Notes: generated by a model not told the origin, from the letters alone. DNA of 64,000 bases from Neisseriaceae bacterium (GCA_016864895.1 CP046107.1:1309741-1373740), one strand, 5' to 3'. Numbered from the stretch's first letter, positions 37,640-47,955 are shown. Program-made: numbers and translations.

Positions 37640-38248
37640 ATGCATAAATCAAAATCAGAAAAGTTAATTGTAATCAATACAGAGACTCATTTAAGACGAG
37701 TCTATTTAGGTGTTCTGAATCCTATTATCCAAGGAGATTTAGAGTTTGGTGCTAAATTCCAGAACAGGAAATTGCAGGTATTTATGGTATTAGCCGAGAT
37801 ACTTTGAGAGAGGTCATTGACTGTTTGGTATGACAAAAGTTGGTTGTGTGTATTCTACATGTAGGTGGTTGGGTAGGTTCTCTGATAATGGAATAGTTGG
37901 TTCAACTGTATCAAATTGGAGCTTCCTTAGAGGGATCAGGCTGTTGATTAGCAGCAGAGAAAATTACTGCAGATGAGCGTAGTACCTGTTTAAATTAGAG
38001 GATTGTGATTTTTACTACCGTTATTATTAGTTCTGGTAAGGAAATACTGACGATAAGAATGTACTGCCAGAGATTATTGGCCGTTTCACACTATAGGATC
38101 AAGTATTTGGAGAACATTATAGGATTGTAGCGTCATTACAAAAAAATACAGTGAGTTAGCAGAATTACTAATGAAAGATACAGACAAGAAGCACAAGATA
38201 AAGTATTACAGCATTTCTACGGACAAAGGGAACAAGGAGAAAAATCCA
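37640..38248 (+). pseudogene. Decayed GntR/FCD-family regulator upstream of prpBCD
   Basis: Reading through stops and frame changes gives a GntR regulator. From the ATG at 37640 comes the start of the winged-helix domain (VLNPIIQGDLEFGAK). After a shift near 37755 follows QEIAGIYGISRDTLREVID, the DNA-binding helix. An FCD-type core then appears (YQIGASLEGSG, LAAEKITADERS), and the end runs into the prpB leader. At least two shifts and several stops make it non-functional. GntR-family regulators next to methylcitrate genes are known in other proteobacteria, so it was probably the local propionate regulator. Confidence 0.72.
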
Positions 38249-39130
38249 ATGAGTGTCATTAGCGCAGGTCAAAAATTTCGAGAAGCGGTTCAAACAGAGT
38301 CTCCATTACAAGTAGTAGGAACAATGACAGCTTATACAGCAAAAATAGCAGAAGCAGTTGGTTATAGAGCTCTGTATATTTCAGGTGGAGGTGTATCTGC
38401 CAATTCTCTTGGCTTACCTGATTTAGGTATTAGCACCATGGAGGATGTTTTAATAGATGCTAGAAGAATTGCAGAAGCAACCTCATTACCCATATTAGTA
38501 GATATTGATACCGGTTGGGGAGGTGCTTTTAATATTGCACGAACTATTCGATCTTTTATTAGAGCTGGGGTGGCCGCGGTACATATTGAAGATCAAGCTG
38601 GAAACAAACGTTGTGGTCATAGGCCAAATAAAGCAATTACCTCTAAAGAAGAAATGACGGATAGAATCAAAGCGGCGGTGGATGCTAGAGTAGATGAAAA
38701 ATTTGTAATTATGGCTCGGACAGATGCCTTAGCTTCGGAAGGGTTAAATCAGGCAATTGATAGATGTTGTGCTTATGTAGAAGCAGGTGCTGATATGATT
38801 TTTCCAGAAGCAATTACTGAGCTATCTATGTATCAGCAAGTAAAAAAAGCAGTAAAAGTACCTATTTTGGCTAATATTACTGAATTTGGTTATACCCCAT
38901 TATTCACCAAAGATGAACTGGCTTCAGTGAATGTGGATATTATTTTGTATTGTTGTGCTGCTTACCGTGCAATGAATGCTGCCGCTTTAAAGGTATATCG
39001 GGAAATAAGAGAAAAAGGCACACAAAAAGGTTTGATCGATATTATGCAAACACGTAAGGAGTTGTACGAATTTCTAAATTACCAAGCTTATGAAGATAAA
39101 TTAGATGAGTTGTATGTTAAAAATCAGTAA
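38249..39130 (+). CDS. prpB: 2-methylisocitrate lyase
   Basis: PrpB splits 2-methylisocitrate into pyruvate and succinate, the last step of the methylcitrate cycle of propionate use. I start it at ATG 38249, with AAGGAG nine bases before. This gives 293 residues beginning [13 protein letters not shown], the usual N-terminus. The longer frame from 38171 covers the tail of the dead regulator. The isocitrate-lyase-family active site KRCGHR lies near 120-125, and VDIDTGWGG and HIEDQAGNK are present. It heads a prpB-prpC-prpD operon. Confidence 0.95.
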   Translation: MSVISAGQKFREAVQTESPLQVVGTMTAYTAKIAEAVGYRALYISGGGVSANSLGLPDLGISTMEDVLIDARRIAEATSLPILVDIDTGWGGAFNIARTIRSFIRAGVAAVHIEDQAGNKRCGHRPNKAITSKEEMTDRIKAAVDARVDEKFVIMARTDALASEGLNQAIDRCCAYVEAGADMIFPEAITELSMYQQVKKAVKVPILANITEFGYTPLFTKDELASVNVDIILYCCAAYRAMNAAALKVYREIREKGTQKGLIDIMQTRKELYEFLNYQAYEDKLDELYVKNQ

Positions 39131-39148
39131 TTGAAAGGATTGTAAACT

Positions 39149-40276
39149 ATGACAGATAAAAAAGTTTTGTTAGGCGCTGGTTTAAGAGGGCAAGTTGCAG
39201 GGAAAACTGCCTTGAGTACGGTCGGTAAGGAAGGTGCGGGGTTAACTTATAGAGGGTATGATGTTCGAGAATTGGCAGTACATGCTTTATTTGAGGAGGT
39301 AGCCTATTTATTGTTGTTTGGCGAATTGCCTAACCAGGCACAATTAAAAGACTTTGAGACAAAATTGCTGCATCAAAGAGAGCTCCCATTTGCGCTCAAA
39401 ATAATTTTGGAAAATTTATCAGCCAGTAGTCATCCTATGGATGTATTAAGAACGGGGATATCTGCATTAGGAACGATGGAACCAGAATTAAATTTTTCCC
39501 ATCAAGAAGGAACAGCGATAAGAATACTGGCAATATTGCCAAGTATTTTATGTTATTGGTATCAATTTTCTCATTTTGGCAAACGTATTTTGTGTCAGTC
39601 AGAAGAAACTTCTTATGCAGGACATTTACTAGCCATGATGTTAGATGAAAAACCAAGTAAATTACATACTAAGGTGATGAATAGCTCTTTGATTTTATAT
39701 GCAGAGCATGAATTTAATGCTTCTACTTTTACTGCAAGGGTGTGTGCATCTACTTTATCTGATTTGTATTCTTGTGTCACAGGGGCGATTGGTTCCTTGC
39801 GTGGTCCTTTGCATGGAGGTGCTAATGAGGCAGCTATGGAAATGATTAGTGAATATAAGACTGTTGAAGAAGCTAGAGAGGGAGTATTGAAACAGCTTGA
39901 GAAGAAGGCGCTGATTATGGGGTTTGGGCATGCAATTTATAAAAATTCTGACCCAAGAAATGAAGTCATCAAAAAGATGGCCAAAGAACTTTCCGATGAG
40001 GTAGGAGATACAACGTTGTATCCTATTTCAGAAATGATAGAAAAAGTTATGTGGGATGAGAAAAAATTATTCCCTAATGCGGACTTCTATCATGCGAGCG
40101 CGTATCATTTTATGCACATCCCAACTAGTTTATTCACTCCTCTTTTTGTATGTGCTCGATCAATTGGCTGGATGGCTCATGTATTTGAGCAAAGAGTAGG
40201 TAATCGAATTATTAGACCAAGTGCAGAATATGTAGGTCATGAGTTGCGTGATTTTAAACCACTTAAAAATCGTTAA
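39149..40276 (+). CDS. prpC: 2-methylcitrate synthase
   Basis: PrpC condenses propionyl-CoA with oxaloacetate. The 375 residues match the small (gram-positive-like) citrate-synthase type used for methylcitrate. Active-site elements are visible: EHEFNASTFTARV with its His (about 188-200), GPLHGGANEAAMEM near 222-235, GFGHAIYKNSDPRNEVI near 258-274 and the late Asp/Arg region. It may also act weakly as a citrate synthase. It starts 19 bases after prpB with AAAGGATTG before the ATG. Confidence 0.95.
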   Translation: MTDKKVLLGAGLRGQVAGKTALSTVGKEGAGLTYRGYDVRELAVHALFEEVAYLLLFGELPNQAQLKDFETKLLHQRELPFALKIILENLSASSHPMDVLRTGISALGTMEPELNFSHQEGTAIRILAILPSILCYWYQFSHFGKRILCQSEETSYAGHLLAMMLDEKPSKLHTKVMNSSLILYAEHEFNASTFTARVCASTLSDLYSCVTGAIGSLRGPLHGGANEAAMEMISEYKTVEEAREGVLKQLEKKALIMGFGHAIYKNSDPRNEVIKKMAKELSDEVGDTTLYPISEMIEKVMWDEKKLFPNADFYHASAYHFMHIPTSLFTPLFVCARSIGWMAHVFEQRVGNRIIRPSAEYVGHELRDFKPLKNR

Positions 40277-40285
40277 GGAGAAAGA

Positions 40286-41770
40286 ATGTCGAGTAATGTA
40301 GAGATGAATAATCGTCCAGAATATGATGAAGTGATTCAAAAAATTACGGATTATGTTTTGGCAGAGCCTAACTTTTCAAAAGAAGCCTTGGATACGGCAA
40401 GGAACTGTTTAATGGATACGTTAGGTTGTGGACTATTGGCTTTGAAATTTCCTGAATGTACCAAACATCTTGGTCCAATTGTAGCAGGTACTATTGTTCC
40501 CAATGGAGCTAGAGTCCCAGGTACTAGTTATAGTCTAGACCCTGTAAGAGCTGCTTGGAATATCGGTTGTATTGTGCGCTGGCTTGATTATAACGATACT
40601 TGGTTGGCAGCGGAGTGGGGTCACCCCTCTGATAATTTAGGTGCTATTTTAGCAGTATCAGATTATCTATCCAGAAAAAACTTAAGTGAAGGCAAACCTG
40701 CTTTGACGATGCGCACAGTTCTCGAGTCAATGATTCAAGCGCATGAGATTCAGGGAATTCTGGCATTGGAAAACTCTTTTAATCGAGTTGGATTGGATCA
40801 TGTTTTATTGGTAAGAGTGGCTTCTACTGCAGTATCAGCAAAATTATTGGGTGCCAACAGAGAACAAGTACTATCGGCAATATCACATGCATTTGTAGAT
40901 GGTTCTGCTTTGCGTACTTATCGACATGCACCAAATGCAGGTTCACGTAAATCTTGGGCTGCGGGAGATGCAACTAGTCGTGGTGTGTTTCTGGCTATGG
41001 TGGCTTTAAAAGGAGAGATGGGGATTCCTGGGGTGCTGACCGCACCACAATGGGGGTTCTATGATATTTTATTTAGTCACACTAATAAGGACTTAGCAAC
41101 TAAGGATAAAAAGGACAGAGTGTTTACACTGCCTCAAGCATTTAGAGATTATGTTATGGAAAATATTTTATTTAAGATTAGCTTTCCTGCAGAATTTCAT
41201 GCACAAACAGCTTGTGAAGCCGCAGTAAGATTACATCCAGAAGTTAAGGGTAGATTCGATGAAATAGAAAAAATTATGATTACGACGCATGAATCAGCAA
41301 TTCGTATCATTTCAAAAGAGGGGCCTTTAGCCAATCCAGCAGATAGAGATCATTGTATTCAATACATGACTGCAGTTTCTTTGATTTTTGGTAATTTGGT
41401 GGCAGACAACTATGAAGATGAATTTCATCAAAGTCATCCTATTATCGATGAATTAAGGGAAAAGATGGAGATTGTAGAAGATCTTCGTTACAGCAAAGAA
41501 TACTTAGAATCTGATAAACGTTCGATTGCCAATGCGGTACAAGTATTTTTTAAGGATGGTACTTCAACTGCAAAAGTAGAGGTAGAATACCCGATAGGGC
41601 ATCGTCGTCGACGTCAGGCGGGAATTCCTTTATTAGAAGAAAAATTCAAAAATAATCTAGCAACTAGATTTGTGCCTCAACGTTGTGAGCAAATTTTTGA
41701 TTTATGCGTGGATACTAAAAAATTACAAGCAGCAAAAGTTAATCAATTCGTTGATTTATTTGTCTTGTGA
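40286..41770 (+). CDS. prpD: 2-methylcitrate dehydratase PrpD
   Basis: PrpD dehydrates 2-methylcitrate to 2-methylaconitate. The 494 residues show the MmgE/PrpD family pattern: LGCGLLAL near 46-53, [20 protein letters not shown] near 93-112 and [15 protein letters not shown] near 219-233. Many Neisseriaceae use AcnD and PrpF for this step, so the PrpD type here is a difference to note. Hydration by an aconitase encoded elsewhere must complete the cycle. GGAGAAAG precedes the ATG. A hairpin terminator follows the stop. Confidence 0.94.
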   Translation: MSSNVEMNNRPEYDEVIQKITDYVLAEPNFSKEALDTARNCLMDTLGCGLLALKFPECTKHLGPIVAGTIVPNGARVPGTSYSLDPVRAAWNIGCIVRWLDYNDTWLAAEWGHPSDNLGAILAVSDYLSRKNLSEGKPALTMRTVLESMIQAHEIQGILALENSFNRVGLDHVLLVRVASTAVSAKLLGANREQVLSAISHAFVDGSALRTYRHAPNAGSRKSWAAGDATSRGVFLAMVALKGEMGIPGVLTAPQWGFYDILFSHTNKDLATKDKKDRVFTLPQAFRDYVMENILFKISFPAEFHAQTACEAAVRLHPEVKGRFDEIEKIMITTHESAIRIISKEGPLANPADRDHCIQYMTAVSLIFGNLVADNYEDEFHQSHPIIDELREKMEIVEDLRYSKEYLESDKRSIANAVQVFFKDGTSTAKVEVEYPIGHRRRRQAGIPLLEEKFKNNLATRFVPQRCEQIFDLCVDTKKLQAAKVNQFVDLFVL

Positions 41771-41792
41771 AGAAAATTGATGTTTTAAGTTA

Positions 41793-41827
41793 AAAAGGAT
41801 TTGACATCCTAGATATTAAATCCTTTT
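41793..41827 (+). terminator. Hairpin terminator after prpD
   Basis: AAAAGGATTT (41793-41802) pairs with AAATCCTTTT (41818-41827) around a 15-base loop and ends in a short T run. It lies about 20 bases after the prpD stop. Confidence 0.65.
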
Positions 41828-42303
41828 CACTTATTGAATTGATTTTTAAAGAGATTTATTTAAAAAGTTCTTACCAATTATGGAAAAAGTAATTAATCCA
41901 CAATTGGGATTTACGATATATTTAAGAAAGACACTATCTTGACCCTTTATTAAGTTTCTTAGTTGTTATGCCACTATATTATTTTAATGAACATTCCTTT
42001 TAAAAATCAGTAAATTAAGTTGAGTTAATATTGGCAATATTAGTTGATACCGTGGGGTACTCGGCTAATTCCCTGATATCTTTAAATTGATGTTTTTATT
42101 AAGAACTTTGTATTTTGTCTATTGGCTATTTTTATATTAAGGGTCAGAAAGATAATTAAATAATAGCTTAATAAAATTTATTATAAAAGAAATCGTGCGA
42201 TTCTTATAATATTGTGTGTTAGAATAAAAAGATTTTAGAGTGTATTAAAGGTTCTAAAACAATAAAATTTAGAAAATCATCATTGATGGGATAGTAAATA
42301 ATC
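41828..42303. other. Intergenic stretch upstream of secA
   Basis: No gene is seen in these ~475 bp. A TATAAT at about 42206 could be the -10 of a secA promoter, but no good -35 partner is clear. The rest is AT-rich sequence without recognisable structure. Confidence 0.45.
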
Positions 42304-45078
42304 ATGCTAGCTAATATTGGAACAAAAATTTTTGGAAGTCGTAATGGACGAATTTTGAAACAATATTCAAAAATTGTTAAACAGATTAATGAACTTGAAC
42401 CAGGTATGCAGTTAAAGTCAGATGAGGAACTGCAAGCGATCTCTCTTGAATTAAAGGAAAGAGTATCTGGGGGGGAGTCTTTAGACAAAATTCTACCTGA
42501 GGCTTTTGCATTATGCCGAGAAGCGAGTGTAAGGGTTTTAGGCATGAGACATTTTGATGTTCAATTAATTGGTGGAATAGCTTTGCACCAAGGTAAAGTT
42601 GCAGAGATGAAAACAGGTGAAGGTAAAACTCTAGTAGCAACTTTAGCTGTTTATTTGAATGCTTTAACCGGGAAAGGCGTTCATGTTGTTACTGTAAATG
42701 ATTATTTAGCTTCTCGTGATGCAAGCACGTTACAACCTTTGTATGAGTTTTTAGGATTGACAGTAGGTTTGAATTTATCTCAAATGTCACAAGAGGATAA
42801 AAAAAAGGCATATGCATCAGATGTGATTTACGGAACCAATAATGAGTTTGGTTTTGATTATCTAAGAGATAATATGGTTCCTAGTAAGGAAAATAGGGTG
42901 CAACGTGATTTGTCTTATGCTGTTATCGATGAAGTGGATTCAATCTTAATTGATGAAGCAAGAACACCTTTGATTATTTCAGGTCCAGCTGATGATAATG
43001 TTGATCTGTATAAAGTGATGGATAAGATACCAGGTATGTTAACACCACAAGAAACTGAGGATGGTGAAGGTGATTACTGGGTTGATGGTAAAACCAAGCA
43101 AGTTGTCTTGAGTGAGTCAGGACACGAAAAAGCAGAAAAAATACTAACAGAAATGGGACTCCTAACTGAAGGCAGTTCTCTATACTCGTTGAGTAATGTT
43201 TCTTTGATGCATAATTTAATGGCGGCACTAAGAGCTCATACTTTATTTTTTCTTGATCAGCATTATGTAATTCAAAGTGGTGAAATTGTTATTGTAGATG
43301 AATTTACAGGACGTTTAATGAGTGGACGTCGGTGGTCAGAGGGGTTGCATCAAGCAATTGAGGCCAAAGAAGGATTAACTATTAATAAGGAAAATCAGAC
43401 ACTTGCTTCTATTACATACCAAAATTATTTTAGATTGTATGACAAATTGTCAGGAATGACTGGAACAGCCGATACTGAAGCGGCAGAATTTCAAACTATT
43501 TATAATTTAGAAATAGTCATTATTCCAACCAATCGTAAAATGATTCGTAAAGATTTTGATGATCAGGTGTACAAAACAGCAGAAGAAAAATATGAGGCCG
43601 TTATTCAAGAAATTATTGAAAGGCACGATCAAAATCAGCCTGTATTAGTTGGTACTGCAAGTATTGAAAGTTCTGAGCTAGTTTCTAGATTGTTAGATAA
43701 AGTTAATATTCCACACAACGTACTAAATGCTAAAGAGCATGAAAAAGAGGCTTATGTAGTGGCTCAAGCAGGGAAACCAGGAATGGTAACTGTTTCAACT
43801 AATATGGCGGGACGTGGTACTGATATTATTCTGGGTGGTAATATTTTTATTGATATTAAAGAAATTGAGAAGGACAGTAATCTTTCTGAAGATGAAAAAA
43901 TAAGAAAAATTCAAGCACTACAAAATGAATGGAACATATTACATGAATCCGTCATTAAGGCAGGTGGATTGCATATTATTGGAACAGAACGCCATGATAG
44001 TCGAAGAATTGATAATCAATTAAGAGGACGTTCAGGTCGTCAAGGGGATCCAGGTTCAAGTCGTTTCTTTCTATCATTTGAAGATAGTTTATTAAAATAT
44101 TTTGCCTTAGATAGGGCTGCAGGATTATTAAATAAATTAGCACCAGAAAGAGGAATACCAATTGAACATAAATTCTTAACAAGGCAAATAGAAGGTGCTC
44201 AACGCAAGGTCGAAGGGCGTAACTTTGATATTCGTAAGCAGATTTTAGAGTATGACGATGTGGCGAATGATCAACGTAAAGTAATTTATGTTTTGAGGAA
44301 TGACATATTAGATAATGATAACTTAGATGATGAAACCAAAGAAATTATATTTGAGGTCATTGGTAAAGTAGTGAATCATTATATTCCTGTTGAATCTATG
44401 CAGGAAGAATGGGATATTCCTGCACTGGAACAAAACTTAAAAAGTGAATTTGATTTGGATATAGATGTTAGCCATTGGCTACGAGAGGATAAATATCTTG
44501 ATGATGAAAAGATTAAGCATCGCTTACTTGAAATCATAGAGCAAGATTATGAACAGAAGCGAAATATGATTGGTCATGAAGTCATGACTAATTTTGAGCG
44601 CCAAGTTATGTTAACGGTATTGGATCATAATTGGCGTGAGCATTTATCTGTTATGGAACATTTAAGACAAGGAATTGGATTAAGAGGCTATGGGCAAAAG
44701 AACCCTAAACAGGAGTATCAAAGAGAGGCTTTTATTCTGTTTGAGAATCTTTTGTATACCATTAAGTTTAATATTGCTAAATATTTGATTGCAGTAAAAA
44801 TTAATCCTCAACCAGTAGAAGAAGAAACTGAGCAGGATGTTGATACTTTTTCAAGTTTAGAAAACTCTACTAATTCTGCTGAAATATTAAGTAGAAAATT
44901 AAGTAGGCCAGAAGTTTCAGATTTTTCAAGTTTAGATGTGGCGCAAGAGGATGCTGATATAAATTTAGAGTCTATTTTAATGGCAGCAGAAAGAGGGGAA
45001 ATTTATATTGGTAGAAATGATCCTTGTCCGTGTGGTGGTGGTGCGCGATTTAAGGATTGTCATGGTAAGTTAAGTTAA
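42304..45078 (+). CDS. secA: Preprotein translocase ATPase SecA
   Basis: SecA drives unfolded precursors through SecYEG. The 924 residues carry the whole set: Walker A MKTGEGKT (102-109), the DEAD-like VIDEVDSILIDEAR near 206-219, TGTADTEAAEF, TNMAGRGTDI, and RGRSGRQGDPGSSRF. The C-terminal zinc-binding SEC-C tail has CPCGGGARFKDCH, used to bind SecB and lipids. Length and domain order are normal. It starts at ATG 42304 without a strong ribosome binding site. A perfect-palindrome terminator follows. Confidence 0.98.
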   Translation: MLANIGTKIFGSRNGRILKQYSKIVKQINELEPGMQLKSDEELQAISLELKERVSGGESLDKILPEAFALCREASVRVLGMRHFDVQLIGGIALHQGKVAEMKTGEGKTLVATLAVYLNALTGKGVHVVTVNDYLASRDASTLQPLYEFLGLTVGLNLSQMSQEDKKKAYASDVIYGTNNEFGFDYLRDNMVPSKENRVQRDLSYAVIDEVDSILIDEARTPLIISGPADDNVDLYKVMDKIPGMLTPQETEDGEGDYWVDGKTKQVVLSESGHEKAEKILTEMGLLTEGSSLYSLSNVSLMHNLMAALRAHTLFFLDQHYVIQSGEIVIVDEFTGRLMSGRRWSEGLHQAIEAKEGLTINKENQTLASITYQNYFRLYDKLSGMTGTADTEAAEFQTIYNLEIVIIPTNRKMIRKDFDDQVYKTAEEKYEAVIQEIIERHDQNQPVLVGTASIESSELVSRLLDKVNIPHNVLNAKEHEKEAYVVAQAGKPGMVTVSTNMAGRGTDIILGGNIFIDIKEIEKDSNLSEDEKIRKIQALQNEWNILHESVIKAGGLHIIGTERHDSRRIDNQLRGRSGRQGDPGSSRFFLSFEDSLLKYFALDRAAGLLNKLAPERGIPIEHKFLTRQIEGAQRKVEGRNFDIRKQILEYDDVANDQRKVIYVLRNDILDNDNLDDETKEIIFEVIGKVVNHYIPVESMQEEWDIPALEQNLKSEFDLDIDVSHWLREDKYLDDEKIKHRLLEIIEQDYEQKRNMIGHEVMTNFERQVMLTVLDHNWREHLSVMEHLRQGIGLRGYGQKNPKQEYQREAFILFENLLYTIKFNIAKYLIAVKINPQPVEEETEQDVDTFSSLENSTNSAEILSRKLSRPEVSDFSSLDVAQEDADINLESILMAAERGEIYIGRNDPCPCGGGARFKDCHGKLS

Positions 45079-45089
45079 CTTTAAATAAT

Positions 45090-45117
45090 AAAAATGCACT
45101 CAATTGAGTGCATTTTT
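45090..45117. terminator. Bidirectional terminator between secA and the DJ-1 gene
   Basis: A perfect 28-bp palindrome (AAAAATGCACTCAA and its complement) has A/T runs at both ends. It can stop both secA and the converging leftward gene. Confidence 0.9.
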
Positions 45118-45151
45118 ATTGTCAATTTATCAACCAATTAACTAAATTAGT

Positions 45152-45694
45152 TCATTGTTGATAGATAATTTCTCGTGCAATCTTATCTCGATTATTTTTA
45201 TCAGTCAGATATTCTAATAGGGTTAGTGCAAATTCTACAGCAACAGCAGGCCCTTTGGCGGTAATAATATTACCTTCTACAACTACCTGTTTATCAACAA
45301 TGTTTGCCCCTTCTAGATAGGATTCAAAACCTGGATAACAAGTAGCCTTTTTGTCTTTTAGAAGTCCCATTTGACCTAGTAACATAGGAGCAGCACAGAT
45401 GGCAGCTACACTATTCCCTTTATTAAGTGAAGTGCTAATTTTTTCTTTCAAATTAGAAAATTGAGTAATGCGAGTGGAACCTCCTGGTAAAATAAGCATA
45501 TCCACGTCTTGATTTTTTACTTCATCAAAAAAAACATCTGCTTTTACTGGGATATTATGTGCGCCGATGACCTGTATTTCTGCTTCAAGTGAAACGGTTT
45601 TAACATCAACACCACCTCTTCTTAAAATGTCTACGGGTGAGAGAGCTTCTATTTCTTCAAAACCAGTTGTAAGAAAAATAAGGGCTGTTTTCAT
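45152..45694 (-). CDS. DJ-1/PfpI family protein (YajL/ThiJ-like)
   Basis: DJ-1 family proteins act as protein deglycases or chaperones under oxidative and carbonyl stress. I start it at ATG 45694 (AAAGGAG six bases before); the ATG three bases upstream at 45697 is also open. The 180 residues show the family start KTALIFLTTGFEEIEALSPV, with its conserved Glu, and the nucleophile Cys in AAICAAPMLLG near 100-110. ATCYPGFE and GPAVAVEFAL follow. It resembles YajL more than PfpI proteases, but the exact activity is uncertain. Confidence 0.88.
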   Translation of the reverse strand: MKTALIFLTTGFEEIEALSPVDILRRGGVDVKTVSLEAEIQVIGAHNIPVKADVFFDEVKNQDVDMLILPGGSTRITQFSNLKEKISTSLNKGNSVAAICAAPMLLGQMGLLKDKKATCYPGFESYLEGANIVDKQVVVEGNIITAKGPAVAVEFALTLLEYLTDKNNRDKIAREIIYQQ

Positions 45695-45778
45695 CATGGT
45701 CTCCTTTAAACTGATATAATCAATCATTGGATTATGGCATAATAACAAAATTTATAAAATATTAGTTATGGATTTTAA

Positions 45779-46219
45779 ATGCAAATAAAAAAGTCAGTTT
45801 TAGTGGAATATCCAGCTGAATATATGTATCAACTTGTTTACCGAATTGAAGATTATTCTGATTTTTTGCCTTGGTGCAGTAAGACAGAAATTTTAAGACA
45901 AAAGGATCTTATTGTCGAAGCAAGAATCTATATGGATTATTTAATGATAAAACAAAGTTTTACTACAGAAAATACGCATATTGAAAATCAAGAAATTCAT
46001 ATGGTTCTGGTAGATGGCCCTTTTAAGTATTTGGATGGGTATTGGAAATTTTTGGATTTGGGCACCTTAGGTTGTCAGATCGATTTTATTTTAGAATATG
46101 AGTTTACTAATCATTTTATTTCTAGAGTATTGGGTCCTGTTTTTCATATGATTTCGTCTACGTTGGTAGACGCATTTATTAAAGAGGCAAATCGTCGTTA
46201 TGTCCAAAATTTGGATTGA
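45779..46219 (+). CDS. ratA: RatA family protein (START/COQ10-like)
   Basis: RatA-family proteins have a lipid-binding START/SRPBCC fold. E. coli RatA blocks 50S-30S subunit joining when overproduced, and homologues act in ubiquinone function. The 146 residues begin with the family pattern KKSVLVEYPAEYMYQLVYRI, then YSDFLPWCSKTEI and the closing VDAFIKEANRRY. The last 20 bases overlap rnfH. The ratA-rnfH order is widespread in beta- and gammaproteobacteria. smpB, a frequent neighbour, is not here. Confidence 0.9.
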   Translation: MQIKKSVLVEYPAEYMYQLVYRIEDYSDFLPWCSKTEILRQKDLIVEARIYMDYLMIKQSFTTENTHIENQEIHMVLVDGPFKYLDGYWKFLDLGTLGCQIDFILEYEFTNHFISRVLGPVFHMISSTLVDAFIKEANRRYVQNLD

Positions 46220-46490
46220 AATAGTTTTAGCATTAGAGGATAAGCAACATTTATTAAGATTTGAGGTCAATAAGGGCACAACGGTTAAACAGGCTTTATT
46301 ACAGACGGACTTAAAAAATATTTATCCTGAATATTTCGAAGACATGACAGCTTTAGGTGTTTGGGGGCATCGTGTGACGATTGATTATGTTCTAGAAAAT
46401 GAAGATAGAATAGAGGTTTATAGATCGTTAAAGGTAGATCCTAAACAAAACCGTCGTATTCGTTTAGAGAAAAAAAATGGTAAAAATTAG
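46200..46490 (+). CDS. rnfH: RnfH family ubiquitin-like protein
   Basis: RnfH (formerly RatB) is a small beta-grasp protein of unknown exact role, often paired with RatA. The 96 residues show the typical IWIEIVLALEDKQHLLRFEV start, the GTTVKQALLQ helix and the closing EVYRSLKVDPKQNRRIRLEK. It overlaps ratA by 20 bases and pth by 14, so all three are likely translated from one message. Confidence 0.9.
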   Translation: MSKIWIEIVLALEDKQHLLRFEVNKGTTVKQALLQTDLKNIYPEYFEDMTALGVWGHRVTIDYVLENEDRIEVYRSLKVDPKQNRRIRLEKKNGKN

Positions 46491-47124
46491 ATTAATAGTA
46501 GGTTTAGGCAATCCAGGTTCAGAATATGACTTAACTAGACATAATATAGGTTTTTTGACTTTAGATGTTCTTGCTAAGAAAAGGGGAGTATTTTTTAAAG
46601 CGGAAAAAAAATTTCTTGCAGAGATAACTAAAATTCAATTTCTAGGTGATCAAATTATTTTAATGAAGCCTAATACTTTTATGAATTTGTCAGGACAAGC
46701 GGTTGGGGTGGTATCTAATTATTTTAAAATTAGACCTGAGGAGATTTTAGTTATTCATGATGAGTTAGATCTACAACCTGGGCGTATCAAATTAAAAAAA
46801 GGAGGTAATCATGGGGGACATAATGGGTTAAAAGATATAGATGCTAAACTAGGTTCAAACGCGTATTATAGGTTGAGAATAGGTATAGGTCATCCAAGAG
46901 ACTGTGTTGAGGGACAAAAAACTGTTAATTCTAGTTTATTTGGCTTGCAAATACCTGATTCTTCTCGAAATAAGAAACTGGAAGTGCCTCAATATGTTTT
47001 AAAAAGGCCTTCTATTGAAGATCAAGTAAAGATCGAGCATTGTATTGAGAGAATTCATGATAATCTAGAATCTATACTAGAAGCCAATTTAGAAGTCGCA
47101 CAGCGCCACTTGCATTCTTTATAG
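46477..47124 (+). CDS. pth: Peptidyl-tRNA hydrolase
   Basis: Pth frees tRNA from peptidyl-tRNA that drops off ribosomes; it is essential. The 215 residues are about 20 more than usual because of an extended C-terminal part. The family motifs are present: GLGNPGSEYDLTRHNIGF with the catalytic His near 22, KPNTFMNLSG, IHDELDLQPGR with the conserved Asp, and GGNHGGHNGLKDI. The pairing with rnfH is unusual; pth commonly sits beside rplY or prs. The 3' end converges with trmJ with a six-base overlap. Confidence 0.95.
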   Translation: MVKIRLIVGLGNPGSEYDLTRHNIGFLTLDVLAKKRGVFFKAEKKFLAEITKIQFLGDQIILMKPNTFMNLSGQAVGVVSNYFKIRPEEILVIHDELDLQPGRIKLKKGGNHGGHNGLKDIDAKLGSNAYYRLRIGIGHPRDCVEGQKTVNSSLFGLQIPDSSRNKKLEVPQYVLKRPSIEDQVKIEHCIERIHDNLESILEANLEVAQRHLHSL

Positions 47125-47955
47125 TTTGGTCTTGTGACTGACTAAGTTAAGAAAGCCTCTTAGAATATCTATCTCTTCTTTCTCAATGTTGCTTTTATCA
47201 ATCATGCGCTGTATACGTCTCATTAAACGTTTTTTGTTACGTTTCTCAAAAAAACCAATTTCTTGCATGGTAACTTCAAAATGTTCTACTAGACCTAGAA
47301 CTTCCTTTCTAGTAGATAAATTGGGATATTGTTTTAAAGAAGTTATAGGGTGATTTAATTGGCTAAAAAGTTCGTAAGCAACTACCTGCACAGTTTGAGC
47401 TAAATTCAGAGAAAAATAATCAGGATTACCATTAATAGTAATTAAACGATTACATAAAGATACCTCTTCAATGTTGAGTCCAAATGTTTCAGAACCAAAA
47501 ATAAAAGCTATTTTTTGCTCATTTTGTGCGAATTGAATAATTTCTGGCATTATTTCTCTAGGGGATTGTAATGGTGCTGATATTTCTCTTTTGCGACTAC
47601 TTAGGGCGCAAGTTAGATGCATTGGCTTAATTGCCTCATCCAATGTAGAGAAAAATTGTGCCTGAGTCAAAATGTCTTTAGCACCTGAAGCCAAGATGAA
47701 GCTTTCTTCTGGAATAGTAAACGTATCAGGATTGTTTCTATCAAATAAGGGGGGATTAGGTGTTTGAGAAGTCGCAATGATATTCGGAGATACTAATATT
47801 AATTGAGAGAGCCCCATGGTTTTCATTGCTCTGGCAGCAGAGCCGATATTACCAGGATGACTGGTATGACACAGAATAACATAAATATTTTTTAACAAAG
47901 AAGGCAGAGAGTTGGTTTTTCTGTTTGTTATCATGGCGTATAATCTTGTTTTCAA
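47119..47955 (-). CDS. trmJ: tRNA 2'-O-methyltransferase TrmJ (SPOUT/TrmH family)
   Basis: TrmJ methylates the ribose at position 32 of several tRNAs. The 278-residue product has the SPOUT knot pattern: VILCHTSHPGNIGSAARAMK near 26-45 (catalytic Asn/Arg region), IFGSETFGLNIEE near 132-144 and the SAM-binding loop SLNLAQTVQVVAYELF near 160-175. A helical C-terminal extension is present. The start is uncertain: ATG 47955 and ATG 47934 are both open and neither has a ribosome binding site. It converges on pth and diverges from suhB. Confidence 0.9.
   Translation of the reverse strand: MKTRLYAMITNRKTNSLPSLLKNIYVILCHTSHPGNIGSAARAMKTMGLSQLILVSPNIIATSQTPNPPLFDRNNPDTFTIPEESFILASGAKDILTQAQFFSTLDEAIKPMHLTCALSSRKREISAPLQSPREIMPEIIQFAQNEQKIAFIFGSETFGLNIEEVSLCNRLITINGNPDYFSLNLAQTVQVVAYELFSQLNHPITSLKQYPNLSTRKEVLGLVEHFEVTMQEIGFFEKRNKKRLMRRIQRMIDKSNIEKEEIDILRGFLNLVSHKTKL

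Noticed and set aside
38171..38248. Longer N-terminus for PrpB
   Set aside because: These codons are the tail of the decayed GntR regulator; the ATG at 38249 has AAGGAG and the family N-terminus.
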